Shown here in pieces: positions 16,474 to 27,600 of a stretch of 64,000 bases of DNA. Source of the DNA: Azotobacter salinestris (lineage in GTDB: Bacteria > Pseudomonadota > Gammaproteobacteria > Pseudomonadales > Pseudomonadaceae); assembly GCF_009363155.1 (NCBI RefSeq), contig NZ_CP045302.1:2773001-2837000 (forward strand). Reading direction: 5' to 3'. The translations under genes and the position numbers were made by a program. A model generated the notes under the pieces. It made no database searches. It saw only the letters and a list, made by a program, of their open reading frames with translations, and was not told the origin of the DNA. Positions within the stretch are counted from its first letter, which is position 1. The number at the start of each line of letters is the position of its first letter.

Positions 16474-17388
16474 ATGATCCTAAGTGCCGTGAAATACCTC
16501 ATCCTTGCAGTCCTGGTCTTTTCCGTCGGCTATGTGCATCTGCGCGGCCGGGTCCGTCACAAGCTCACCCGCCAGCTCACCGATCATTCGAGCTTCCTGG
16601 CACCGCTGAACACCCTCCTGTACCTGACCTCCAGCGTCCCCAACAAGCCCTACCTGTCCCCCGACGACTTCCCCGAGATGAAGCGCTTCCAGGACAACTG
16701 GGAAACCATCCGCGAGGAGGCGCAGGCGCTGTTTCAGGCCGGCGAGATCAAGCGCTCCGACACCTACAACGATGCCGGCTTCAACTCCTTCTTCAAGAGC
16801 GGCTGGAAGCGCTTCTACCTGAAGTGGTACGGCGACAGCCATCCCTCGGCCAGCAAGCTGTGCCCGAAGACCATCGCGCTGCTGCAGGAGGTCGGCTCGG
16901 TCAAGGCGGCGATGTTCACCGTGATGCCGGCGCACTCCAAGCTGGTGCGCCACCGCGACCCCTACGCCGGTTCGCTGCGCTACCACCTGGGCCTGTCCAC
17001 CCCCAACGATCCGGGCTGCTTCATCAGCGTCGACGGGCAGAGCTATGCCTGGAAGGACGGCGAGGCGGTGGTGTTCGACGAGACCTACATCCACCATGTG
17101 GAGAACACCACCGACAAGGATCGCCTGATCTTCTTCTGCGACATGGAGCGTCCTCTGAAATACGCCTGGGCGACCGCGCTGAACCGCTGGTTCAGCCGCA
17201 CCGTGATGGCCGCCGCCAGCTCGCCCAACGACGCCGGCGACAAGACCGGCGGGGTCAACCGGGCCTTCAAGTACCTGTACTGGCTGCGTCTGCAGGGCAA
17301 GGCATTGAAGAAGCGTAGCCGCAACCTCTACTACACGCTGAAGTGGGGCACCCTGGGCAGTCTGTTCGGAATGTTCCTGCTCAGCTGA
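16474..17388 (+). CDS. lpxO: Lipid A 2-hydroxylase LpxO (aspartyl/asparaginyl beta-hydroxylase family)
   Basis: From the Met at 16474 the protein has 304 residues, near the 300 usual for Pseudomonas LpxO; a start at 16450 would add eight. An N-terminal membrane helix (VKYLILAVLVFSVGYVHL) anchors it to the inner membrane. The Fe(II)/2-oxoglutarate oxygenase core has LVRHRDPYAGSLRYHLGLS (iron-binding His-x-Asp and 2-oxoglutarate Arg) and FDETYIHHVENTT (second His). A second hydrophobic segment closes the C-terminus. LpxO adds a 2-hydroxyl to a secondary acyl chain of lipid A. A strong terminator follows at once, so the gene stands alone. Confidence 0.88.
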   Translation: MILSAVKYLILAVLVFSVGYVHLRGRVRHKLTRQLTDHSSFLAPLNTLLYLTSSVPNKPYLSPDDFPEMKRFQDNWETIREEAQALFQAGEIKRSDTYNDAGFNSFFKSGWKRFYLKWYGDSHPSASKLCPKTIALLQEVGSVKAAMFTVMPAHSKLVRHRDPYAGSLRYHLGLSTPNDPGCFISVDGQSYAWKDGEAVVFDETYIHHVENTTDKDRLIFFCDMERPLKYAWATALNRWFSRTVMAAASSPNDAGDKTGGVNRAFKYLYWLRLQGKALKKRSRNLYYTLKWGTLGSLFGMFLLS

Positions 17389-17410
17389 GACCTTTCCGGA
17401 ATGCCGAAAC

Positions 17411-17439
17411 CGGGCCACCTTGGGTGGCCCGTTTCGTTT
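17411..17439 (+). terminator. Rho-independent terminator after lpxO
   Basis: CGGGCCACC and GGTGGCCCG form a 9-bp stem with a three-base loop (17411-17431). TTTCGTTT follows. It lies 23 bases past the lpxO stop. Confidence 0.88.
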
Positions 17440-17490
17440 GCGGCGGGGCCGGACATCGCCCCCGCGGCCCGTGACGGCCGCCAGGCCCTC

Positions 17491-18546
17491 TCAAGGCGCT
17501 GTACGGGTTTCCGGTGACGAGCGGGGTAGATAGACCTCGAAATGGTCGACGAGCACCCGCTCGGGAACGCTCTCGCCCTGCACCAGGCGCTTGAGCATCC
17601 AGTAGCTTTGGCGACCGATCTCGCGGCTGTTCATGTCCACGTAGGCCTGTACCAGACCCTCGTCGAGCAGGGCATGCTGCGCCGCGTCGGGCTCGGACGT
17701 GGCAATGATGATGACCGGACGCCTTCCTGCTTTCTCGAGCTCGGCGAGCGCCGGGCCGATGTGCCGGCGATAGGCATCGACCTTGTAAACGGGCCACATG
17801 CCCAGGCTTATGATGACGTCGAATTGGCCGGTGCTCAGCAGGTCGGCCAGCTGCAGCACGGCGTTCTCGGGCGTCTCCGCGCGATTCAGCGGGCAGCGGT
17901 GGGGTTCGCTCCAGCCGTTCTCTCCATGCAACTGGTCGGTGACCCCGGTGCCCGCGACACCGCCGAGCTGCCGGCGGATTCCCTGGAGGCGTTCGTGCTG
18001 ATTGGTGCTCCAGAGGTTGTCCTGCAGGATGCACAGTCTGCCGCCCTGGGGTCTCAATTGCTGGGCGAGTTCGCCCAGGCGATGGCCGAAGGCCAGGTTG
18101 TCGAGCCCGACGTAGCCCTTGCGCAAATGCCGTTCCGCCGGCTCCAGATCCGTTTCGAAGGTGACCAGGGGCACCCGTCCTATTCCCTGCAAGGCGTGTT
18201 CGGCCAGCCATTTCGAGTGAGTCACCGCCAGGGCGATACCGTCCAGGTCACGGGTGAGGGTCTGTTCCAGGGCCTTGTTCTGGCGCCGGAAATGCGGCGA
18301 TCCCGGGGCCCCCAGAAACAGGCAGGTATCGCCCTGGGTCTGGGCGGCCTCGGCACACCCCTTCCCGCTCAGGATGCAGTGGTGCTGGTCGTTGCGCTTG
18401 GCGACCAGGGCGAACTGCAAGGGCTCGGCCTGGGTGGGAAGGGAGATCAGCAGCCCATGGAGCAGAGCCGCCATGGCGAGGCGGAGCACGGCTTTCGCCG
18501 CACTCCGGTGACCCGATGCGGAAGGCGCCGGCTTGGAGAGCGTCAT
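17491..18546 (-). CDS. Periplasmic sugar-binding-like protein (type I periplasmic-binding fold)
   Basis: The protein has 351 residues. A signal peptide is plausible at about 18-42 (LRLAMAALLHGLLISLPTQA). The mature part follows the RbsB/LsrB type I periplasmic-binding fold: LQFALVAKRNDQHHC at the start, DGIALAVTHSKW, VPLVTFETDLEPAERHLRKGYVGLDN, FDVIISLGMWPVYK and VQAYVDMNSREIGRQSYWML. No ABC permease or ATPase gene is adjacent, so it may serve a receptor, such as a chemoreceptor or sensor kinase, and not a transporter. The ligand is unknown. Several Cys residues are unusual for this fold. Confidence 0.75.
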   Translation of the reverse strand: MTLSKPAPSASGHRSAAKAVLRLAMAALLHGLLISLPTQAEPLQFALVAKRNDQHHCILSGKGCAEAAQTQGDTCLFLGAPGSPHFRRQNKALEQTLTRDLDGIALAVTHSKWLAEHALQGIGRVPLVTFETDLEPAERHLRKGYVGLDNLAFGHRLGELAQQLRPQGGRLCILQDNLWSTNQHERLQGIRRQLGGVAGTGVTDQLHGENGWSEPHRCPLNRAETPENAVLQLADLLSTGQFDVIISLGMWPVYKVDAYRRHIGPALAELEKAGRRPVIIIATSEPDAAQHALLDEGLVQAYVDMNSREIGRQSYWMLKRLVQGESVPERVLVDHFEVYLPRSSPETRTAP

Positions 18547-18724
18547 GAGAACATCCTGTCTGCGATTCCCTATATATGTGACTTTATAATATGGTCAGTC
18601 ACGGGAGTCTGCATCGCTCGCGAAGGCCGGACCGGCCGGCTTCCCCACCCTCGGTTCCATTCTCCTGCATCCATGCGGTCGTTGCCCTGGCCGGGACGGG
18701 GAAGGCATCCAATGGCTGTGGCGT

Positions 18725-19630
18725 TCAGGGCGGGTCGCCCAGCCTGTGGGCATCGATGGTTTCCAGCAGCACCTCGCGCAGCGCCTGCGCCGCGGTCGAC
18801 AGCTCGTGGTCGGCCTGGGTCAAGAGGCCGATGCGCCGCTCGATGACCGGCGTGTGCAGGGCCACGCAGCGGGCGCCCAGCTCCTGCATCTGGCGGATGC
18901 ACAGCGAGGGCACCGCGCTCACTCCCAGGCCGCTGGCGACCAGGCGCCCCACCGTGGCCAACTGATGACTCTCGAAGGCGACCGGCAGCTTTTCGCCGTG
19001 GGCCGCCAGGTGCCGCTCCAGCAGCAGGCGCACGGTGGACGGGCGCTGCAGGGCGATGAAGTCCTCGCCGAGCAGCTCGGCCCAGCTCAGCCGCGGCCGT
19101 CCGGCCAGCGGCGCGTCGGGCGGCAGCACGGCGACGAAGCGGTCGGTGTACAGCGCGTCGAACGCCAGGTGGCTGGAGGCCTCCGGCTCGAAGCCGATGC
19201 CCAGCTCGACCCGCCGGGTGCGCACCATCTCGATCACCTGCTCGTGGATGACGTCGTGCACCGCGACGTTCACCTGCGGGTAGCGGCCGCGGAACACCTT
19301 GAGCGCCGCCGGCAACAGGTTGCCGGCGAAGGACGGCATGGCCGCCACGCACACCTTGCCGAGCTGCAGGGTGAAGCGCTGGCGGAGCATTTCCTCGGCG
19401 TTGTCCCAGTCGGCCAAGAGCTGCCGGGCCAGCGGCAGCAGGCTCTCGCCTTCCGGGGTCAGGGTCACGCTACGGGTGGTGCGGCTGAGCAGGCGGCCGC
19501 CCAGGGATTCTTCCAGGCCCTTGATCGTCAGGCTCAGCGCCGGCTGGGACAGGTGCAGGCGCTCGCCGGCCTGGGCGAAGCTGCGGGTCTGCGCCACGGC
19601 GAGGAAGGCGCGCAGCTGCTTGAGGGTCAT
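18725..19630 (-). CDS. LysR-family transcriptional regulator
   Basis: The protein has 301 residues. The N-terminal winged helix reads MTLKQLRAFLAVAQTRSFAQ then LHLSQPALSLTIKGLEESLG, standard LysR. An effector-binding domain follows. It is divergent from the scoA-scoB-atoB genes with 134 bases between, the classic LysR arrangement. In Pseudomonas aeruginosa a LysR gene likewise precedes dhcA-dhcB-atoB. It is likely an activator responding to a ketone body or hydroxy acid; this is an inference from context. Confidence 0.9.
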   Translation of the reverse strand: MTLKQLRAFLAVAQTRSFAQAGERLHLSQPALSLTIKGLEESLGGRLLSRTTRSVTLTPEGESLLPLARQLLADWDNAEEMLRQRFTLQLGKVCVAAMPSFAGNLLPAALKVFRGRYPQVNVAVHDVIHEQVIEMVRTRRVELGIGFEPEASSHLAFDALYTDRFVAVLPPDAPLAGRPRLSWAELLGEDFIALQRPSTVRLLLERHLAAHGEKLPVAFESHQLATVGRLVASGLGVSAVPSLCIRQMQELGARCVALHTPVIERRIGLLTQADHELSTAAQALREVLLETIDAHRLGDPP

Positions 19631-19641
19631 TTATTTAATTT

Positions 19642-19658
19642 CCAAATCAATGCATTGG
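19642..19658. promoter_or_regulatory. Candidate LysR-type operator
   Basis: CCAA-N9-TTGG (19642-19658) is a dyad in an AT-rich segment between the divergent LysR gene and scoA. Its position 12 bases before the LysR start and 107 before scoA fits autoregulation plus activation. Weak evidence on its own. Confidence 0.35.
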
Positions 19659-19764
19659 TAAAACAAACTTAACAAATAAGTCATGGCGCACGACACTGCC
19701 CGCCATCGAAGACGTCGCCCCGGCGAGCGCCGCGGGACAGGACAACAACAAGAGGCAGAGCAAC

Positions 19765-20463
19765 ATGGCTGGACTCGACAAGCGCGTGAACACCTACGAA
19801 GAAGCCCTGGCCGGGCTCACCGACGGCATGACCGTCCTGGCCGGCGGCTTCGGCCTGTGTGGCATTCCGGAAAACCTGATCGCCGAGATCCGCCGCCGCC
19901 AGGTCAAGGGGCTGACCGTGGTCTCCAACAATTGCGGTATCGACGGCTTCGGCCTGGGCGTGCTGCTCGAGGACCGGCAGATCCGCAAGATGATCGCCTC
20001 CTACGTCGGCGAGAACGCCCTGTTCGAGCGCCAGCTGCTCGACGGCGAGCTCGAGGTCGAGCTGACCCCGCAGGGCACCCTGGCCGAGAAGCTGCGCGCC
20101 GGCGGCGCGGGCATTCCCGCCTTCTACACCGCGACCGGCTACGGCACCCCGGTCGCCGAGGGCAAGGAAGTGCGCGAGTTCAACGGCCGGCGCTACATCC
20201 TCGAAGAGGCGATCACCGGCGACTTCGCCATCGTCAAGGGCTGGAAGGCCGACCACTTCGGCAATGTCGTCTACCGCCACACCGCGCAGAACTTCAACCC
20301 GGTGGTGGCCAGCGCCGGGCGGATCACCGTGGTCGAGGTGGAGGAGATCGTCGCGCCGGGCGAGCTGGAGCCCAGCCAGATCCACACCCCCGGCATCTAC
20401 GTCGACCGCGTCATCCTCGGCCGCTTCGAGAAGCGCATCGAAAAGCGCACCGTGCGCGCCTGA
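19765..20463 (+). CDS. scoA: 3-oxoacid CoA-transferase subunit A
   Basis: The protein has 232 residues, the usual length of this subunit. It has the family's [17 protein letters not shown] near residues 21-37, [16 protein letters not shown], and [22 protein letters not shown]. It moves CoA from succinyl-CoA to acetoacetate or a related 3-oxoacid in the cytoplasm. GAGG precedes the ATG. Subunit B follows 33 bases later, then atoB. 3-Oxoadipate CoA-transferase (PcaI) is a close relative, but the atoB neighbour favours acetoacetate. Confidence 0.9.
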   Translation: MAGLDKRVNTYEEALAGLTDGMTVLAGGFGLCGIPENLIAEIRRRQVKGLTVVSNNCGIDGFGLGVLLEDRQIRKMIASYVGENALFERQLLDGELEVELTPQGTLAEKLRAGGAGIPAFYTATGYGTPVAEGKEVREFNGRRYILEEAITGDFAIVKGWKADHFGNVVYRHTAQNFNPVVASAGRITVVEVEEIVAPGELEPSQIHTPGIYVDRVILGRFEKRIEKRTVRA

Positions 20464-20496
20464 TCCTGCCCACCCGACCGAACAAGAGAGACTGCC

Positions 20497-21153
20497 ATGG
20501 CACTTTCCCGCGAACAGATGGCCCAGCGCGTGGCGCGCGAGCTGAAGGACGGCTACTACGTCAACCTGGGGATCGGCATCCCCACCCTGGTGGCCAACTA
20601 CGTGCCCGAGGGCATGGACGTGATGCTGCAGTCGGAGAACGGCCTGCTCGGCATGGGCGCCTTCCCCACCGAGGCCGAGGTCGACGCCGACATGATCAAC
20701 GCCGGCAAGCAGACGGTGACCGCGCGGCCCGGCGCCTCGATTTTCTCCTCGGCCGAATCCTTCGCGATGATCCGCGGCGGCCACGTCGACCTGACGGTGC
20801 TCGGCGCCTTCGAGGTGGACGTCGAGGGCAACATCGCCTCCTGGATGATCCCCGGCAAGCTGGTCAAGGGCATGGGCGGCGCCATGGACCTGGTGGCCGG
20901 CGCCGACAACATCATCGTCACCATGACCCACGCCTCCAAGGATGGCGAGTCCAAGCTGCTGGCGCGCTGCTCGCTGCCGCTGACCGGCGCCGGCTGCATC
21001 CGCAAGGTGCTCACCGACCTGGCCTACCTGGAGATCGAGAACGGCGCCTTCGTGCTCAGGGAGCGCGCGCCGGGGGTGAGCGTCGAGGAAATCGTCGCCA
21101 GGACCGCCGGCAGGCTGGTGGTGCCCGAGCACGTGCCGGAAATGTCCTTCTAA
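20497..21153 (+). CDS. scoB: 3-oxoacid CoA-transferase subunit B
   Basis: The protein has 218 residues. The segment DVMLQSENGLLGMGAFPTEA carries the catalytic Glu that forms the CoA thioester (in SENGLLG). DMINAGKQTVTARPGASIFS and GGHVDLTVLGAFEVD are also standard. It pairs with the A subunit immediately upstream to form the active transferase. Confidence 0.92.
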   Translation: MALSREQMAQRVARELKDGYYVNLGIGIPTLVANYVPEGMDVMLQSENGLLGMGAFPTEAEVDADMINAGKQTVTARPGASIFSSAESFAMIRGGHVDLTVLGAFEVDVEGNIASWMIPGKLVKGMGGAMDLVAGADNIIVTMTHASKDGESKLLARCSLPLTGAGCIRKVLTDLAYLEIENGAFVLRERAPGVSVEEIVARTAGRLVVPEHVPEMSF

Positions 21154-21186
21154 GGCCCGCCGCGTCCCCCGATCCGGAGATCAGCC

Positions 21187-22377
21187 ATGCACGAACAACC
21201 AGAAGTCGTCATCGTCGCCGCCACCCGCACCGCCATCGGCAGCTTCCAGGGCAGCCTGGCGCAGCTGTCGGCGGTGGAGCTGGGCACCGTGGTCGTCCGC
21301 GCGCTGCTCGAGCGCAGCGGACTGGCGCCGGCCGAGGTGGACGAAGTCATCCTCGGCCAGGTGCTGACCGCCGGGGCCGGACAGAACCCCGCCCGGCAGA
21401 CCGCGCTGAAGGCGGGCCTGCCGCAGAGCGTGCCGGCGATAACCATCAACAAGGTCTGCGGCTCCGGCCTCAAGGCCCTGCACCTGGCGGCCCAGGCGAT
21501 CCGCTGCGGCGACGCGGAGGTGGTCATCGCCGGCGGCCAGGAGAACATGAGCCTGGCGCCCCATGTCCTGCCGGGCGCACGCACCGGCTTGCGCCTGGGC
21601 CACGCCAGCCTGGTCGACAGCATGATCAGCGACGGCCTGTGGGATGCCTTCAACGACTACCACATGGGCATCACCGCGGAGAACCTGGCGGACAAGTACG
21701 GCATCGGCCGCGAGGCGCAGGACGCCTTCGCCGCCGCCTCGCAGCGCAAGGCCCTGGCCGCCATCGAGGGCGGGCGCTTCCGCGACGAGATCACCCCGGT
21801 CATGATCCCGCAGCGCAAGGGCGAGCCGCTGCGCTTCGACAGCGACGAGCAGCCGCGTCCCGGCACCACTGCCGAAGCCCTGGCCAAGCTGAAGCCGGCC
21901 TTCCGCAAGGACGGCAGCGTCACCGCCGGCAACGCCTCGACCCTCAACGACGGGGCCGCCGCCGTGCTCTTGATGAGCGGCGCCAGGGCGCGCGCCCTGG
22001 GGATGCCAGTGCTGGCGCGGATCAAGGCCTGCGCCAGTGCCGGCGTCGATCCGGCGATCATGGGCATCGGCCCGGTGGCGGCTGCCCGCCGCTGTCTGGA
22101 ACGGGCCGGCTGGACGCTCGACCAGCTCGACCTGATCGAGGCCAACGAGGCGTTCGCCGCCCAGGCACTGGCGGTTGGCCAGGAGCTGTGCTGGAATTCC
22201 GAGCTGGTCAACGTGAACGGCGGCGCCATCGCCCTGGGGCATCCGATCGGAGCCTCGGGCTGTCGCGTGCTGGTCACGTTGCTGCATGAAATGATCCGGC
22301 GAGAGTCGCACAAGGGATTGGCCACCCTGTGCATCGGGGGTGGACAGGGCGTGGCCCTGGCGATCGAACGCGACTGA
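21187..22377 (+). CDS. atoB: Acetyl-CoA acetyltransferase (thiolase)
   Basis: The protein has 396 residues. The first catalytic Cys lies in [13 protein letters not shown] (about residue 93). The His of the NEAFA box is seen in [17 protein letters not shown] (about 351). The usual second Cys motif, C-x-G-G-G in [17 protein letters not shown], is present near the end. It cleaves acetoacetyl-CoA made by the CoA-transferase into two acetyl-CoA, or makes it for polyhydroxybutyrate. GGAG lies before the ATG. The gene follows scoB by 33 bases. Confidence 0.93.
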   Translation: MHEQPEVVIVAATRTAIGSFQGSLAQLSAVELGTVVVRALLERSGLAPAEVDEVILGQVLTAGAGQNPARQTALKAGLPQSVPAITINKVCGSGLKALHLAAQAIRCGDAEVVIAGGQENMSLAPHVLPGARTGLRLGHASLVDSMISDGLWDAFNDYHMGITAENLADKYGIGREAQDAFAAASQRKALAAIEGGRFRDEITPVMIPQRKGEPLRFDSDEQPRPGTTAEALAKLKPAFRKDGSVTAGNASTLNDGAAAVLLMSGARARALGMPVLARIKACASAGVDPAIMGIGPVAAARRCLERAGWTLDQLDLIEANEAFAAQALAVGQELCWNSELVNVNGGAIALGHPIGASGCRVLVTLLHEMIRRESHKGLATLCIGGGQGVALAIERD

Positions 22378-22422
22378 AGTCCTGCCGGGCCAACCAATAA
22401 CAACAAAAAACGGGACCCCTAC

Positions 22423-23058
22423 ATGACTTCACCTTGCATCGCCATCCTCGGCTCCGGCTCGATGGGCATCGGCATCGCCACCCATCTGGCGCGCCATGGC
22501 CATGAGGTGCTGCTGATCTACCCGTCGGTGGAGCAACTCGCCGAGGTTCCCGCCATGGCGCGAACCATTCTGGCGGAGCTGGCCGCTGCCGGCCGCTTCG
22601 CTCCCGAACAGGTGGCGGCGACCCTGACGCGGCTGCGCACCAGCGTGCGGCTCAAGGACGTCGCCGAGGCGCGGCTGCTCATCGAGACCCTTCCCGAGCG
22701 GATCGACCTCAAGCGGGCGCTCTATGCCGAGCTGGAGCGCATCGTCGATGCCGAGGCGGTCATCGCCAGCAACACCGGCGGCCTGTCCCCGGGCCGGCTG
22801 GCCGAGGGCATGCGCCATCCCGGCCGGCTGCTGATCGCCCATTTCCGCAGTGCGCCGCACCGTGTCCCGCTGGTGGAGATCGTTCCGGGCCGCCTGACCC
22901 GGGCCGAGCACCTGGCGTACCTCCAGACGCTGCTGGCGGGAACGAGCCTGGAAGTCATGGTGCCGGACGGGGCGCGTGCCGAGGTCGCCGGCAGTTGCCT
23001 GCCGCCCGACCCCGCCCTCAGGAAGAGCCGGCCGGTGCCGGACCGGCCGGCGGGCTGA
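22423..23058 (+). CDS. 3-hydroxyacyl-CoA dehydrogenase, N-terminal domain only
   Basis: The 211-residue product starts with an NAD-binding GSGSMGIGIATHLARHGHEV and continues with LLIETLPERIDLKRALYAELE and VIASNTGGLSPGRLAEGMRH, as in 3-hydroxybutyryl-CoA dehydrogenases. After residue 185 the sequence breaks into Pro/Arg-rich text and stops. The C-terminal dimerisation and substrate domain (about 100 residues) is absent. Segments usually SNTSSL and NPP are SNTGGL and RSAPH, so key substrate residues also differ. It follows atoB by 45 bases. It may be a decaying gene. Confidence 0.7.
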   Translation: MTSPCIAILGSGSMGIGIATHLARHGHEVLLIYPSVEQLAEVPAMARTILAELAAAGRFAPEQVAATLTRLRTSVRLKDVAEARLLIETLPERIDLKRALYAELERIVDAEAVIASNTGGLSPGRLAEGMRHPGRLLIAHFRSAPHRVPLVEIVPGRLTRAEHLAYLQTLLAGTSLEVMVPDGARAEVAGSCLPPDPALRKSRPVPDRPAG

Positions 23059-23115
23059 CGGGGATTCCCGGTACCCGACGATGCCGCTCCGGCATCCCGG
23101 TCGCGCCCGCGGGGA

Positions 23116-24648
23116 TTACGGCGTGGCGGCCGCGGCCGTGGTGGCCGCGCCGCCGACGCCGTTGCGTTCCCAGCCACCGCCGAGCGCCTTGTACAGGCCG
23201 ACTTCGCTGTTGAGCTGCAGCAGGCGGTCGTTGAGCAGCTGCTGCTGGGCGGCGAAGAGTTCGCGCTGGGCGTCGAGCACCGACAGGTAGTTGTCGACGC
23301 CCTCCTCGTAGCGTTGACGGGCCAGTTCGTAGTAGGCCTGGTTGTTGTCGACCAGGTCGCCCTGGGCCTTGAGCTGGTCATCGTAGGTGCCGCGCGCGGC
23401 CAGGCCGTCGGCGACCTCGCGGAAGGCGGTCTGGATGCTGTACTCGTAGGCGGCGACGTTGATTTCCTTCTGCAGCTTGGCGTACTCCAGGTTCCCCTTG
23501 AGCTGGCCGAAGGTGAAGATCGGAATGTTGATCGTCGGCACGGCGTTCCAGGTGCCGGAACCGGAATCGAACAGACCGGACAGTTCGCGGCTGGCGGTGC
23601 CCGCCCGGGCGGTCAGGCTGACGCTCGGGAAGAACGCCGCGCGCGCCGCGCCGATGCTGGCGTTGGCGGCCAGCAGGCGGTGCTCGGCGGCGCGGATGTC
23701 CGGCCGGCGCAGCAGCAGGTCGGAAGGCAGCCCGGCGGGGAAGCTGGCGAGCATGGCATCGCTGACCTCGAGACCGGCCGGCAGGTCGGTCGGGAAGGAG
23801 CCGCCGATCAGCAGGCGCAGGGCGTTGACGTCCTCGGCGATCTGCCGGGTGTAGAGCGCCTTCTGCGCGCGCGCCTGGTCCACCAGGGTGTGTGCCTGGC
23901 GCACGTCGAGCTGCGAGGCGACGCCGACTTCCTCGCTGGCCTCGATCAGTTTCAGGCTCTCCTCGTAGCTGGCCAGGGTCGACTCGGTCAGCCGGAGCTG
24001 GGCCTGGTCGGTGCGCCAGGCGAAGTAGGCGGTGGCCACGTCGCCGACCAAGGCGATGTGCACGTTGCGCCGGTTCTCCTCGATCGCCAGGTAGTCTTCC
24101 TGGGCCTGCTCGGTGAGGCTGCGGATGCGTCCGAAGAAGTCCATTTCCCAGGCGCTGGTGCCGAGAGTCACCGCGTGGTGGGTCTGGATGAAGGCCTCGG
24201 GCTCGGCAGTGGTCGTCGTGCTGCCGCCCGACTGGCCGCCGCCGCTGCCGTTGCCACCGCCGCCGGTACCGCCGCCGCCGCCGCTGCGGTAGTCGGCCGG
24301 CCAGCGCTGCCGGCTTTGGGTGGCTTCCACGCCGATCTTCGGGAACAGATCGGAGCGCTGCACGCGGTACAGCGCCCGGTAGGCCTCGATGTTGAGCATC
24401 GCCTGGCGCAGGTTGCGGTTGTTGTCCAGGGCCAGCTCGACCATCCGCTGGAGCGCCGGGTCGCGGAAGAACTCCGCCCAGCCCAGGTCCGCGGCCGGCG
24501 CGGCGGCCGGCTGCTCCGGCGCGTAGGCGGCGCCCTCTGGCCAGGTGGCATCGACCGGCGCGGCCGGGCGCAGGTAGTCGGGGATCATGGTGCAGCCCGG
24601 CAGCGCCAGGGCGCAGGCCACGGCCAGGGTCAGGTATCCGCGCCTCAT
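23116..24648 (-). CDS. Outer-membrane efflux factor, OprM/TtgC-like
   Basis: The protein has 510 residues, about 30 more than OprM. A lipoprotein signal ends LALPGC near residue 18. Two repeated OEP domains form the TolC-type barrel and tunnel ([56 protein letters not shown]). Residues about 100-140 hold an unusual run of Gly, Ser and Thr ([16 protein letters not shown]), absent from standard OprM and accounting for much of the extra length. Its ATG overlaps the stop of the RND pump gene by four bases (ATGA). Confidence 0.92.
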   Translation of the reverse strand: MRRGYLTLAVACALALPGCTMIPDYLRPAAPVDATWPEGAAYAPEQPAAAPAADLGWAEFFRDPALQRMVELALDNNRNLRQAMLNIEAYRALYRVQRSDLFPKIGVEATQSRQRWPADYRSGGGGGTGGGGNGSGGGQSGGSTTTTAEPEAFIQTHHAVTLGTSAWEMDFFGRIRSLTEQAQEDYLAIEENRRNVHIALVGDVATAYFAWRTDQAQLRLTESTLASYEESLKLIEASEEVGVASQLDVRQAHTLVDQARAQKALYTRQIAEDVNALRLLIGGSFPTDLPAGLEVSDAMLASFPAGLPSDLLLRRPDIRAAEHRLLAANASIGAARAAFFPSVSLTARAGTASRELSGLFDSGSGTWNAVPTINIPIFTFGQLKGNLEYAKLQKEINVAAYEYSIQTAFREVADGLAARGTYDDQLKAQGDLVDNNQAYYELARQRYEEGVDNYLSVLDAQRELFAAQQQLLNDRLLQLNSEVGLYKALGGGWERNGVGGAATTAAAATP

Positions 24649-27600
24649 GCCATCACTCCTTCGGTGTCGACCGTCTTTTCTTTCCTTTCGAACAATCTGA
24701 CCACCACGACGTAGAACAGCGGCACGAAGAAGATCGCCAGGAAGGTCGCCGCCAGGGTGCCGCCGAGCACGCCGGTGCCGATCGAGTGCTGGCTGCCGCT
24801 GCCCGGGCCGGTGGCGATGGCCAGCGGCAGCACGCCGAGGGCGAAGGCGATCGAGGTCATGATGATCGGTCGCAGACGCAGGCGCGCGGCCTCGCTGGCG
24901 GCCTGCAGCAGCGTGCGACCCTGGTGTTCGTGGAGGTCCTTGGCGAACTCGACGATGAGGATCGCGTTCTTCGCCGCGAGACCCATGGTGGTGAGCATGC
25001 CGACCTGGAAGAACACGTCGTTGGACAGCCCGCGCAAGAGCGTGGCGGCCACCGCGCCGAGTACCCCGAGCGGCACCACCAGCATCACCGAGAAGGGCAC
25101 CGACCAGCTTTCGTACAGCGCCGCCAGGCAGAGGAACACGATCAGCAGCGACAACGCGTAGAGCGCCGGTGCCTGCGAGCCGGCGGCGCGCTCCTCGTAG
25201 GATAGCCCGGTCCAGGCGATGCCGATGCCCGGCGGCAGCTGGGCGGCGATGCGGTTCACCGCCGCCATGGCGTCGCCGGTGCTGTAGCCGGGGGCCGGCT
25301 GGCCGAGGATCTCCACCGAGGAGATGCCGTTGTAGCGCTCCAGCTTGGGCGAGCCGTAGATCCACTGGCCGCTGGCGAAGGCGGAGAAGGGCACCATCCG
25401 GCCTTCGGCGTTGCGCACGTACCACTTGTCGAAGTCTTCCGGCGCCGAGCGCGCCTCCTGCTTGCCCTGGACGTAGACCCGCTTCACCCGGCCGCGGTCG
25501 ATGAAGTCGTTGACGTAGGCCGAGCCCCAGGCCACCGACATGGTGTTGTTGATTTCCTCGATCGACACCTGCAGGGCGCGGGCCTTCTCGTCGTCGATGG
25601 TCACCTGGTACTGCGCCTCGTCGTCCTTGCCGTTCGGGCGCACCATGGTCAGCACCGGCTCCTGCGCGGCCAGCCCGAGGAACTGGTTGCGCGCCGCCAT
25701 CAGCGCTTCGTGGCCGAGGCCGGCGTAGTCCTGCAGGAAGAGGTCGAAGCCGGTGGCGTTACCCATCTCGCGTACCGCCGGCGGCACCACCGGAATCACC
25801 ATGGCGTCCTTGATCTGCGCGAAGCGTGCGGCCGCCCGACCGGCCAGGGCGAAGACGTCCTGGCCGGGACGCTCGCTGAAAGGCTTCAGGCTGACGAACA
25901 GCAGGCCCGAGCTCTGGCCGCGGCCGGCGAAGTTGAAGCCGTTGACGGTGAACGCCGAGGCCACGGTCGCGCTTTCCTCGTTGAGCAGGTAGTCGCGGGC
26001 CTCGGCCAGCACCGCCTCGGTACGCTCGGCGCTGGAGTTCGGCGGCAGCTGCACCTGCACGAACAGCGTGCCCTGGTCCTCGTTGGGCAGGAAGGAGCCG
26101 GGCAGCTTCTGGAACAGGAAGGCGACGCCGCCGATCAGCAGCAGGTAGATCAGCATGAAGCGCCAGCGCCGCTGGATGATGCCGCCCACGCCGCGCTGGT
26201 AGCCGTCGGCACCGCGCTCGAAGGTGCGGTTGAACCAGCCGAAGAAGCCGCGCTTCTCGTGGTGCTCGCCCTTGGCCACCGGCTTGAGCAGGGTGGCGCA
26301 CAGCGCCGGGGTGAAGACCAGCGCGATCAGCACCGAGAAGGACATCGCCGAGATGATGGTGATGGCGAACTGCCGGTAGATGACCCCCGCGGAGCCGCCG
26401 AAGAAGGCCATCGGCAGGAACACCGCGGAGATCACCAGGCCGATGCCGACCAGCGCGCCGGAGATCTGTCCCATCGACTTGCGTGTCGCCTCGCGCGGCG
26501 ACAGGCCTTCCTCGACCATGATCCGCTCGACGTTCTCCACCACCACGATGGCGTCGTCCACCAGCAGGCCGATGGCCAGCACCATGGCGAACATGGTCAT
26601 GACGTTGATGGTGAAGCCGCAGGCGAACAGCACGCCGAAGGTGGCCAGCAGCACCACCGGCACCGCCAGGGTGGGGATCAGGGTGGCGCGGAAGTTCTGC
26701 AGGAACAGGTACATCACCAGGAACACCAGCACGATGGCCTCGAACAGGGTGTGCACCACCGCCTCGATGGAGGCGGAGACCATCGGCGCGGTCTCGTAGG
26801 GGTAGACCACCTCGACGCCTTCGGGCAGGTAGGGCTTGAGGCTTTCCACCGTTTCGCGCACCGCCTGCACGCTGTCCAGCAGGTTGGCGCCGGGCGCCAG
26901 GCGCAGGGCCATGCCGGCCGCCGGCATGCCGTTGAACCTGGAGGCGATGGAGAAGTTCTCGGCGCTCAGGCCGACTTCGGCGACGTGCTTGAGGCGGATC
27001 TGCGAGCCGTCGCGGTTGACCTTGAGGAGGATTTCCTTGAACTCGTCGGCGCTGCGCATGCGCGTCTTGCCGACCACCGTGGCGTTGAGCTGCACGCCAC
27101 GGCTCGCCGGTAGGCCGCCGAGCTGGCCGGAAGACACCTGCACGTTCTGCGCGCTGACCGCGCTGACCACGTCCTGCGGGGTGAGCTGGTAGCTGTTGAG
27201 CTTCTCCGGGTCGAGCCAGATGCGCATCGCGTACTGCGAGCCGAACACCTGGAAGTCGCCGACCCCCTTGGTCCGCGAGATCGGGTCCTGCAGATTGGAA
27301 GTGATGTAGTTGCCCATGTCGAAGCCGGACATGCGCCCGTCGGTGGACACCAGGCCGAGGATCATCATGAAGTTGACCTGGTACTTCACCACCCGGATGC
27401 CCTGGCGCTGCACTTCCTCGGGCAGCATCGGCGTGGCCAGCTGCAGCTTGTTCTGCACCTGGACCTGGGCGATGTCGGGGTCGGTGCCCTGCTCGAAGGT
27501 CACGGTGATCTGCAGGCTGCCGTCAGCATTGCTGACCGAGGAAATGTAGCGCAGGCCGTCAAGGCCGTTGAGCTGCTGCTCGATCACCTGCACCACGGTG

